A stretch of DNA of 50,230 nucleotides, taken from positions 1-50,230 of the forward strand of contig JAJFVE010000118.1 in NCBI GenBank assembly GCA_021371965.1. Direction: 5' to 3'. The notes under the pieces are model-generated. The model was not told where the DNA came from. It made no database searches and saw only the letters and a program-made list of their open reading frames with translations. The DNA is from Planctomycetaceae bacterium. GTDB taxonomy: Bacteria; Planctomycetota; Phycisphaerae; SM23-33. Position numbers and translations under genes: made by a program. This document shows, piece by piece, positions 17,225 to 24,402 of the stretch (position 1 is the first letter of the stretch; each line of letters opens with the position of its first letter).

Positions 17225-17340
17225 AAACTTACCACAGAGACACAGAGGTCTCAGAGTGAAAAACAAAACAGGAGTTCTTGAAAAGCGAAGTCTTGTCTTG
17301 CTTTTATCCTCTGAGACCTCTGTGCCTCTGTGGTATGTTT
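17225..17340. repeat. Long inverted repeat of the CACAGAG family (copy 2)
   Basis: Arms 17225-17256 (ACCACAGAGACACAGAG core) and 17308-17340 (CTCTGTGCCTCTGTGGT core) form a near-perfect hairpin of about 30 base pairs. It occupies the whole divergent gap between the deacetylase and AlkD-like genes, so any promoters for them must lie in or beside it. Confidence 0.88.
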
Positions 17341-17350
17341 TTCAGAGGGC

Positions 17351-18094
17351 ATGAACACCATGAACGCAAAAGATCTTCAGAGGCGGCTGCGGGCTCTGGG
17401 CGATCCGGGCGATGCGGCTTTTCTGCAGCGGTTCTTCAAGACCGGCCCGGGGCAGTATGGAGAGGGCGACGTCTTTATCGGCGTGCGCGTGCCGGCCGTT
17501 CGGGCGGTGGCCAGAGACTTCACCTCGATGGCCCTGTCGCAGGTCGAGAAGCTGCTGCACTCGAAGATTCACGAGGAGCGACTGGCCGCTTTGATCATCC
17601 TGGTCGCCCAGGCCGCCCGCGGCGAGGCAAAAACGCAACGGGCGATCTACGACCTGTACCTGGCCAATACCAGGTTCGTGAACAACTGGGACCTCGTGGA
17701 CGTCTCGGCTCCGCAAGTGGTGGGGGCGTACCTGGCCGACAAGAGCCGCCGCCCGCTGTACCGCCTGGCCCGCTCGAAGTGGCTGTGGGACCGCCGCATC
17801 AGCATGCTGGGGGCCGGCTATTCCATCCGCCTGGGGCAGTTCGACGACACGCTGGCCATCGCCGAAATGCTGCTGGGCGATACGCACGACCTGATGCACA
17901 AAGCCGCCGGCTGGATGCTGCGCGAAGTCGGCAAGCGCGACACGGCCGTTCTGGAGCAATTCCTCACCCGCCACGCGGCCGTCATGCCCCGCACAATGCT
18001 GCGGTACGCCGTCGAGCGCCTGGGGCAGGACAAGCGCAGGGCGTTCATGGCCGCCAAAAACTTACCACAGAGGCACAGAGGGCTCAGAGGATAA
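17351..18094 (+). CDS. AlkD-like DNA alkylation repair protein
   Basis: A 247-residue HEAT-repeat protein of the AlkC/AlkD glycosylase group, which removes alkylated bases. Family features are the helical repeat pattern, the segment FVNNWDLVDVSAP and the later KAAGWMLREVGKRD. The ATG at 17351 follows CAGAGGG; a further ATG lies at 17360. The last ten or so codons and the TAA stop come from the left arm of the third CACAGAG inverted repeat, so the natural C-terminus has been replaced or extended by the element. The catalytic body ends earlier and should be intact. Confidence 0.85.
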   Translation: MNTMNAKDLQRRLRALGDPGDAAFLQRFFKTGPGQYGEGDVFIGVRVPAVRAVARDFTSMALSQVEKLLHSKIHEERLAALIILVAQAARGEAKTQRAIYDLYLANTRFVNNWDLVDVSAPQVVGAYLADKSRRPLYRLARSKWLWDRRISMLGAGYSIRLGQFDDTLAIAEMLLGDTHDLMHKAAGWMLREVGKRDTAVLEQFLTRHAAVMPRTMLRYAVERLGQDKRRAFMAAKNLPQRHRGLRG

Positions 18095-18206
18095 AAGAAC
18101 AACACAGAAAGCGGCGTTGCCGCCGCACTCAACGGTGCTTTGCGGGTGGCCGGGGGAAACTCTTTGTTTTTAACTCTGAGAGCTCTGTGCCTCTGTGGTA
18201 AGTTTG
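18058..18206. repeat. Long inverted repeat of the CACAGAG family (copy 3)
   Basis: The left arm 18058-18090 (ACCACAGAGGCACAGAG core) lies inside the 3' end of the AlkD-like gene; the right arm 18172-18206 ends 24 bases before the next start. The centre (18091-18171) differs from the other copies. The arms match those of copy 2 closely, including the outer AAACTTACCAC. Confidence 0.88.
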
Positions 18207-18230
18207 TAATTGATCATCAGGAGGCTGCCC

Positions 18231-21200
18231 ATGGATTGGCCGACGTATCAGCATGACAACCGCCGTAGCGGCAAGACGCAGTCGAGCATCGACGCCGCAT
18301 CGCTCGTCCAGGCGTGGACGTGGCGGTCGCCGCAGCCGCCCCAGCCGGCCTGGGGCGGACCGGCCAAGTACGACGCCTACCGCAATTTTCGCCCGCTGCG
18401 GTCGATGCGAAATTACGATCCGGCCTTTCATTTGATCGTGGCAGACGGGTCGCTGTTTTTCGGCTCCAGCGTGGACGACTCCGTCCACTGCCTCGACGCC
18501 TCGACCGGGCGGGAGAAATGGGTCTTTACCACCGACGCCCCGGTGCGCATCGCGCCGACCTTTGCCGATGGAAAGATCTACTTCGGCAGCGACGACGGCT
18601 TTGCGTATTGCCTTCGGGCCGGCGACGGTTCGCTCGTCTGGAAGTTCCGCCCTTCGCCTGACGCCCAGCGGTTCCTCAACAACGGGCGGCTGATCGGCCA
18701 TTGGCCGGTGCGCACCGGCGTGGTCGTGGACGACGGCACCGCGTACTTCGCAGCCGGAATGCTCCCGTGGGAAGACTCGTATCTCTGCGCCGTCGACGCG
18801 CAGAGCGGCAGGCCCCAAGGCCGCGGGCGATACGTCGCCCTGCACCAGGCCGCCCCGCAAAGCGGGCGAGTCGAAAACACCGCCGGGCTGACGATGGAAG
18901 GGGCCATGCTGATCTCGGCTGACCGGATCTACATTCCGCAGGGCCGCATCCCGCCGCTGATGTTCTCGCGCAAGGACGGGCGGCTGCTGGGTTCGCTGAC
19001 AAACGGCGGCGGCTGTTTCGTGCTGCTGACCGAAGACGACCAGGTGCTCCACGGGCCGGGCAACAATTCCGGATGGATCACCCTCAGCGCCGGCGACTCG
19101 GGGCAGAAGCTCGCCTCGTTTGAAGACGGCACCGCCGCGGTGGTGCACGACGGCACGGTCTACGTGCTGACGCGCAGCACGCTGGCGGCAGTCGACCGCG
19201 CCAGCGGCAGCGAGCGGTGGAAGCAGCCGTGCGACTATCCGTACTCGCTAGTGCTGGCGGGGGCAACGCTGCTGGCCGGCGGGTCCGACGCGCTGGCGGC
19301 CTTCGACGCCGCCACGGGGCTGCAGGTCTGGCAGTCGAGCGTGGCGGGCAAGGTTCACGGGCTGGCGCTGGCCGGCGGGCGGCTCTACGCCACCACCGAC
19401 GAGGGGGCGATCTACTGCTTCGCCTCGCAAGGCAAAGCCTCCGGCAAAGCCTGGACGCCGGCGGGTCCGGCGTATGTCGAGGGCGGGCCCGTCGAAGAGA
19501 TGACGCCGCCCGAGAGCATGGCGCTGGCGCCGTACCTGCAGTTCACCGCCCGCGGCCAGGCGACGGTGCGATGGCAGACGCCCGCCCCCGCGGCGACAAA
19601 GTTCGAGTGCGTCCACGGCCAGGACCGCCGCGTTATGGAAGACGCCACGCCCAAGGTCTCCCACCAGGTGCAGCTTACGGACTTGCGCGACGACACGATC
19701 TACGATTGCGCCGTCTGGGCGGGCGAGCAAGTGGTGCACTTCGAGTGCGATACATACTTCAACTACGAACCCTGCGGCATCCCCAGTAGCACGGGCGTCT
19801 CGCCCGTGCACAAACAAGAGCACGGGCGAGACGCCCATGCGACTCACGGGCAAGATGCCCGTGCTACGGAAGTACTCAAGACCGCCGGCATTGATCGGGG
19901 CGTCTGCCTGATGCTCGGTTGCGGCGATGGGCGAGTCGCGATCGAGATCGCGCGGCAGAGTCGCTTGCGCGTTATCGCAGTCGATACGGACAGCGAGGCC
20001 GTCGCCTCGGCACGGAAAGAAATCCAGGCCGTCGGCCTATACGGCGCCCGCGTCGCGGTTCATCATCTGCCCGGCTATGAGGCGATGCCCTTCGTCGGCA
20101 ACTTCGCCAACATCATTGTCGCCTCGCAGCCGCTCAGCGAGCCTGCCGTCGCCGAGGCCACGCGACTGCTCTGCCCCGGCAGCGGCGTGTTGATCCAAGG
20201 CGGCGACGCCGGGTGCCATGGCGGCCGTTCCTCAGCCGCCATGTCCCTGACCACCACGCGCCCGCCAATCCCCACCGCCGGCGTCTGGACGCACCAGTAC
20301 GGTCTGGCCGACAACACCGCCTACGGCGGCGAGGCGCTGGCCGGCGCAGGGTCCACGCATGAGCTGGCCGTGCAGTGGGTGGGCAAGCCCGGGCCGCGGT
20401 ACCAGCCCGACCGCAACGGCCGCAAGCCCGCCCCGCTGGCGATCAACGGCAGGTTGTTTGGCCAGGGTCGCCGGCGCATCGTGGCGCTGGATTCGTATAA
20501 CGGCACGGTGCTCTGGTCGCTGGAAATACCCGCGTTCTGCCGCTTCAACATGCCTCGCGACTGCGGCAACTGGTGCGCGGATCGGTCACATCTGTATGCG
20601 GCCGTCAAGGGTCAGTGCTGGAAGATCGACCAGCGCGACGGCAGCGTGGCGAAGGTGTTTGATGTGGTTTCAGGCCTGCACGACATGGCGGCTGAGAAAC
20701 GGCCGCCATGGCACCCGGGGACTTGGGACTGGGGATATATTGCCGACGGTGGGGCCAACATCATCGGCAGCGCGGTCAAGGCCGGCTCGGCATTCGTGGC
20801 GTTTGTCGGCCACGCGAACTGGTACGACGCCAAGGACGGGCCGGCCACGTTCAAGGTCTGCAGCGAGAACCTGTTCGCCCTGGACAAGAGCACGGGCAGC
20901 CTGGCGTGGAAGTACCAGGGCGGCCTCGTGATCAACTCGACCATCTGCATTGCCGACGGGCGGGTGTACTTCGTCGAGTGCCGCCACCCCGCCGTGCTGG
21001 CCAGCGCCGATCGCCGCGTCGGGATGGACGAACTGTGGCAGCAGCAGTACATGGTCGCTCTGGACGTCGCCGACGGACGCGTACTGTGGGAGCGCCCGCT
21101 CAAAACCGCCCGGGGTATCGTGGTGTTCTACATGGCCGCCGCCGAGGGGCGGCTGGTGATCAACGCCTCCGACGTGCGGTATAACGTTTACGCCTTCAGC

Positions 21201-21590
21201 GTGGCCGACGGCGCGCCGCTGTGGCAGACGAGCTTCGACTGGATGAGCGACAATCACGGCGGGCACATGTCGCACCTGGCGATCGTGGACGGCAAGGTGT
21301 TTGTGCGCCCGCGCGTGCTCGACCTGGCCACAGGAGCGCTGCTGGAGGTCCGCATGCCCGGCGGCGGATGCGGCACGTACATCATGACTGACCGCACGGC
21401 GATCTTCCGCTCGAGCCACGTGACGGTGTGGGACTTCAACAACGACCACGCGAGTTTCTGGTACCGCCTGCGCCCGGGTTGCTGGATCAGCACCGTGGCG
21501 GCCTGTGGGATGGTGCTCTCCCCCGAGGCCGGCGGCGGGTGCAGTTGCGGGTCGTGGCTGGAGACGTCGATAGCGTTTTCGCCGAAATAG
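18231..21590 (+). CDS. Large PQQ-type beta-propeller protein with embedded methyltransferase domain
   Basis: A 1119-residue protein in three parts. Residues 1-410 and about 690-1119 form PQQ-like beta-propellers with blade motifs such as DASTGREKW, DKSTGSLAW and LDVADGRVLW. Between them lie a fibronectin III-like stretch (about 425-515) and a class I SAM-methyltransferase fold (about 555-665) with the SAM loop LMLGCGDGR and an acidic strand end AVDTD. No signal peptide is seen. The ATG at 18231 follows AGGAGG. Three palindromic repeats sit in frame at residues 519-546, 661-672 and 818-828. PQQ-binding residues cannot be confirmed; the function is unknown. Confidence 0.85.
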   Translation: MDWPTYQHDNRRSGKTQSSIDAASLVQAWTWRSPQPPQPAWGGPAKYDAYRNFRPLRSMRNYDPAFHLIVADGSLFFGSSVDDSVHCLDASTGREKWVFTTDAPVRIAPTFADGKIYFGSDDGFAYCLRAGDGSLVWKFRPSPDAQRFLNNGRLIGHWPVRTGVVVDDGTAYFAAGMLPWEDSYLCAVDAQSGRPQGRGRYVALHQAAPQSGRVENTAGLTMEGAMLISADRIYIPQGRIPPLMFSRKDGRLLGSLTNGGGCFVLLTEDDQVLHGPGNNSGWITLSAGDSGQKLASFEDGTAAVVHDGTVYVLTRSTLAAVDRASGSERWKQPCDYPYSLVLAGATLLAGGSDALAAFDAATGLQVWQSSVAGKVHGLALAGGRLYATTDEGAIYCFASQGKASGKAWTPAGPAYVEGGPVEEMTPPESMALAPYLQFTARGQATVRWQTPAPAATKFECVHGQDRRVMEDATPKVSHQVQLTDLRDDTIYDCAVWAGEQVVHFECDTYFNYEPCGIPSSTGVSPVHKQEHGRDAHATHGQDARATEVLKTAGIDRGVCLMLGCGDGRVAIEIARQSRLRVIAVDTDSEAVASARKEIQAVGLYGARVAVHHLPGYEAMPFVGNFANIIVASQPLSEPAVAEATRLLCPGSGVLIQGGDAGCHGGRSSAAMSLTTTRPPIPTAGVWTHQYGLADNTAYGGEALAGAGSTHELAVQWVGKPGPRYQPDRNGRKPAPLAINGRLFGQGRRRIVALDSYNGTVLWSLEIPAFCRFNMPRDCGNWCADRSHLYAAVKGQCWKIDQRDGSVAKVFDVVSGLHDMAAEKRPPWHPGTWDWGYIADGGANIIGSAVKAGSAFVAFVGHANWYDAKDGPATFKVCSENLFALDKSTGSLAWKYQGGLVINSTICIADGRVYFVECRHPAVLASADRRVGMDELWQQQYMVALDVADGRVLWERPLKTARGIVVFYMAAAEGRLVINASDVRYNVYAFSVADGAPLWQTSFDWMSDNHGGHMSHLAIVDGKVFVRPRVLDLATGALLEVRMPGGGCGTYIMTDRTAIFRSSHVTVWDFNNDHASFWYRLRPGCWISTVAACGMVLSPEAGGGCSCGSWLETSIAFSPK
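19785..19869. repeat. In-frame palindromic repeat cluster (GGGCGAGACGCCC family) in the propeller gene
   Basis: Three hairpin units in a row (GCACGGGCG, a TCT or AGA loop, CGCCCGTGC and variants), flanked by AGTAGC and GCTACGG. They are read in frame as STGVSPVH...GRDAHAT...GQDARAT, right at the junction between the fibronectin-like and methyltransferase parts. Confidence 0.92.
20211..20245. repeat. CATGGCGGC palindrome, copy 1, in the propeller gene
   Basis: A 35-base element with CATGGCGGC and GCCGCCATG arms. It reads GCHGGRSSAAMS in frame at the end of the methyltransferase part. It is the reverse complement of 20682-20716 with one mismatch. Confidence 0.9.
20682..20716. repeat. CATGGCGGC palindrome, copy 2, inverted, in the propeller gene
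   Basis: Same 35-base element as at 20211-20245 but in the opposite orientation, reading HDMAAEKRPPWHPG in frame within the second propeller. The two copies are about 440 bases apart. Confidence 0.9.
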
Positions 21591-21598
21591 CTGCAATC

Positions 21599-21654
21599 AC
21601 GAATGTCACGAATGACCGCTAACGTGCGGGACCGCTCTTGTCTTGTTAGCGGTC
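21599..21654. repeat. Compound repeat: CGAATGTCACGAA arm and GACCGCTAAC hairpin
   Basis: CACGAATGTCACGAATGAC is followed by an inverted pair GACCGCTAAC (21614-21623) and GTTAGCGGTC (21645-21654). It lies between two convergent genes and could act as a two-way terminator. A second GACCGCTAAC hairpin is at 33129-33190. Confidence 0.7.
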
Positions 21655-21668
21655 CATCGCTGGTCAAG

Positions 21669-22463
21669 TTAGATGGCGGGAGTTTCTTCGACCTCGACCG
21701 CGGCTGGTTGTAGCGCCGGTTGCCGGCGAAGCTTGATCATCACCCAGATGACTCCGATCACCAGAATTGCCAGCAGCGTACCGGAGGGCCAAGCGGTACC
21801 GATGTTCAAGCCGCCTTTCTCGACGGGTTTGGTTAGCCAATCGCCGGAGGTTGCGCCAAAGGGGCGTGTGAGCACGAAGGCGATCCAGAACAGCAGCACG
21901 CGTGATATCTTCGTGACGTACGCCAGGACTGCCACTAGAGCAATGATGCCTCCGATCAGGATTACGCTCTGGCGGAAGCCGACTCCTACTTCATCGAGCG
22001 AGTCGCCCACGGCAGTGCCCAGGGTATTGGAGAAAAGAATCGCCAGCCAGTACAGCGCCTCGACCTTGCGGGTGCGAATGTCGGTGACGGACATCGTGCT
22101 GCCGGTGATCCGCCAGAAGATGAAGATGACCGCCAGCACGCTCACCAGGATCAGCGTCGTCCAGTAATAGCCCAGCTTCATCTGGCGGCTGAGGCAGTCG
22201 GCCATTGCCGTCCCATAAACGCTGGTTGAGAGGATGACGGCCCAGAAGAGGAAGGGCACGTATTTCTTGACTGCTATCTGGATCGACGCCAGCACCAGGA
22301 AACACCCGATCATGAGCATCGAACTCTGCATGTAAGTCAGCTCCAGGTCCTCCTTAAAGAAATCAGCGCCGGTCTCGCCCAGGGTGGTGGCGGCGATCTT
22401 CAAAACCCAGAACCCCAGCGTGATCAGCGGCAGCTTGTTGATTATCGACGATTCGTTTGTCAC
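21669..22463 (-). CDS. DUF347/COG4705 multi-pass membrane protein
   Basis: A 264-residue protein with about eight membrane helices in four similar units. Each unit carries a variant of the family signature: TTLGETGADFF, STSVYGTAMADCL, NTLGTAVGDSL and TRPFGATSGDWL. This is the COG4705/DUF347 pattern. The function of the family is not established to my knowledge. The GTG start at 22463 is preceded by AGAAGAGG. It lies 109 bases downstream of a histidine kinase gene on the same strand and may be in the same transcript or a target of that system. Confidence 0.85.
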   Translation of the reverse strand: MTNESSIINKLPLITLGFWVLKIAATTLGETGADFFKEDLELTYMQSSMLMIGCFLVLASIQIAVKKYVPFLFWAVILSTSVYGTAMADCLSRQMKLGYYWTTLILVSVLAVIFIFWRITGSTMSVTDIRTRKVEALYWLAILFSNTLGTAVGDSLDEVGVGFRQSVILIGGIIALVAVLAYVTKISRVLLFWIAFVLTRPFGATSGDWLTKPVEKGGLNIGTAWPSGTLLAILVIGVIWVMIKLRRQPALQPAAVEVEETPAI

Positions 22464-22572
22464 AAGAGACCTCTTCTTTTCCGGGGCACAGAATTACCAG
22501 GAACGAAGGGCTTATCCTGCCAAATCAAACCTGAAGAGATGATGAAGCCGCGCAGGCACGCCGCGGGCGATT

Positions 22573-23646
22573 TCAGGACCCTGCGGGCAACCGCGCCGAG
22601 ACCACCGTGCCCTCGGTCGGCGAGGATGTGATGGCGATGGTTCCGCCAAGGCGCTTGACGATTTCGGCGCCGATGGCCAGGCCCAGCCCGCAGCCGCCGC
22701 TGGCGCTGGATCGCGAGGCGTCGGAGCGATAGAAGCGGTCGAACAGCCTGTCCAACTCCTGGGCGGGAATCTGCCCGCCCTCGTCCTTGACGCTCAGCAG
22801 GACGCTGGCGCCGTCGCGGCGGGCGCCGACGGTCACGCGGCCGCCGGCGGGTCCGTGCTTGAAGGCATTGTCGATGAGATTGCCCATCAGACTTTCCAAC
22901 TCGCCGGGGTTGGCCCTGAAGGCCGGCAGGGGCGGCTGGATGTCCAAGACGAGTCGGGCGGCGCCCTCGCACTGGGCGGCGCGGGCCTGGGCCAGGTCGC
23001 GAAGGAAGGGCTCGATCTGGATGTCTTCCAGGTCCACCGGCGAGTTCTCGTCGAGGCGGGCCAGGTCCAGAAGCTGTCCTGCGAGGCGGCCGAGCCGGTC
23101 GACGTCGCCGAGCACTTCGGCCAGGACGGCGTCGTACTCGGCGGGGCTGCGCCGCTTGAGCCGCGTGGCCTGGATGGTGCTCTTGGCCAGCGTCAGTGGC
23201 GTGCGAAGCTCGTGCGAGGCGTCGGCGATGAATCGCTTCTGCGCCTGGACGCCGTCATGGATTCGCCCCAGCATCGCCCGTACGGCGTTGACGAACGGGA
23301 CAAGCTCGGCGGGCGGGTCGATGCTGTCGAGGTGCTCGGCCCCAAGGTTGCGGTGCGTCACGCCCTGGAGGCGCTGGGCCGTCGAGCGGATGGGGCGCAT
23401 CGTCCACCAGACCGAGATGGTGGTGAGCACGGCGGCCGCCAGCAGCATGCTGGCCCCGAGGATCCACTCGAAGCGGAAGTATTCGCCCATTTCGTGCGTG
23501 GCGTGGCGGACGACCTGGGGGTCCGTCACGCGCGTCAGCGACTCGTGCAGTTCCCGATAGGCGATGGCGGACGTGGCGACGATGACGGCCGCGATGATCA
23601 CGACGGTCAAGAGCGTCAGGCGGGTCTTGAGCGACAGCGGCTTCAT
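22573..23646 (-). CDS. Sensor histidine kinase of an OmpR-type two-component system
   Basis: A 357-residue membrane kinase. Two helices (about residues 11-30 and 61-83) enclose a very short sensor loop of about 30 residues, so it may sense within the membrane or through a partner. A HAMP-like segment follows, then ASHELRTPL with phospho-acceptor His145, an N box (GNLIDNAFKHG), a region containing VKDEGGQI and a G2 box GGCGLGLAIG. All catalytic motifs are present. Its start overlaps the regulator stop by four bases. Confidence 0.92.
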   Translation of the reverse strand: MKPLSLKTRLTLLTVVIIAAVIVATSAIAYRELHESLTRVTDPQVVRHATHEMGEYFRFEWILGASMLLAAAVLTTISVWWTMRPIRSTAQRLQGVTHRNLGAEHLDSIDPPAELVPFVNAVRAMLGRIHDGVQAQKRFIADASHELRTPLTLAKSTIQATRLKRRSPAEYDAVLAEVLGDVDRLGRLAGQLLDLARLDENSPVDLEDIQIEPFLRDLAQARAAQCEGAARLVLDIQPPLPAFRANPGELESLMGNLIDNAFKHGPAGGRVTVGARRDGASVLLSVKDEGGQIPAQELDRLFDRFYRSDASRSSASGGCGLGLAIGAEIVKRLGGTIAITSSPTEGTVVSARLPAGS

Positions 23647-24311
23647 GGTTTGGCGCCCTCGAGCACATAGCCCTGTCCGCGGAGGGTGCGGATGATCTCG
23701 CTGCCAAAGTGCTTGCGGAGCGAGCAGATGTAGACCTCGATCACGTTGGAGAACCGCTCGGCGTCGAAGTCGTACAGGTGTTCGAGAATGTCGGTTTTGG
23801 AGACTACCTGTCCGGTCCGCATCGCCAGGAACTCGAGCAGCCGGTATTCCATAGCCGGCAGCACGATGCGCCGCCCGCGGTGGGCGACGACGTGGCTGTG
23901 CGTATTGATCTCGATGTCGCCCAGGCGCACGATCGGGTCGGGGTGGTCGTACGAGCGGCGGATCAGCGAGCGGCAGCGCGCCAGCAACTCGGCCAATTCA
24001 AAGGGCTTGGTGAGATAGTCGTCGCTGCCGATGTCGAGGGCCTCGACGATATTGTCGGTGCCGGCCCTGGCCGTCAGCACCAGCACGGGCACGCGAAGAC
24101 CCTTGCGGCGGATCTCCCGCAGGATGTCCAGCCCGCCGAGCTTGGGCAGCATCAGGTCCAGGATCAGCAGGTCGTACGAGCCGCTCTGGGCCTGGTGCAG
24201 CCCGTCCTGACCGTCGTAGGCGATGTCCACGGCAAAGGCGGCCTTCTCGCGAAGGACCGAGGCGATGTTCCTCGCCAGCCGCGCCTCATCCTCGACTATC
24301 AGCACTCGCAC
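23643..24311 (-). CDS. OmpR/PhoB-type response regulator
   Basis: A 222-residue DNA-binding regulator: receiver domain with acidic pair ED at 7-8 and phospho-acceptor Asp52 in LILDLMLPK, the conserved Lys in YLTKPF, then a winged-helix domain containing ILEHLYDFDAERFSNVIEVYICSL as two adjoining stretches. I chose the GTG at 24311, which is preceded by GGGAG at good spacing and begins directly with the family start RVLIVEDE; a GTG ten codons upstream (24341) is possible but has no family support. It pairs with the overlapping kinase. Confidence 0.9.
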   Translation of the reverse strand: MRVLIVEDEARLARNIASVLREKAAFAVDIAYDGQDGLHQAQSGSYDLLILDLMLPKLGGLDILREIRRKGLRVPVLVLTARAGTDNIVEALDIGSDDYLTKPFELAELLARCRSLIRRSYDHPDPIVRLGDIEINTHSHVVAHRGRRIVLPAMEYRLLEFLAMRTGQVVSKTDILEHLYDFDAERFSNVIEVYICSLRKHFGSEIIRTLRGQGYVLEGAKP

Positions 24312-24346
24312 GCGATGCTCCCGAACTTCGCTTAGGGCCACGTCGG

Positions 24347-24370
24347 AGCACGGGCCAGACGCCCGTGCTA
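24347..24370. repeat. Single GGGC...GCCC palindrome upstream of the response regulator
   Basis: AGCACGGGC and GCCCGTGCT around CAGAC, a lone member of the hairpin family seen at 19785 and elsewhere. It lies in the 91-base gap between the glycosyltransferase stop and the regulator start, where the regulator's promoter would be expected. Confidence 0.8.
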
Positions 24371-24402
24371 CGAGCCAGTATACCGCAAGCCGTGTTGCCG
24401 GG

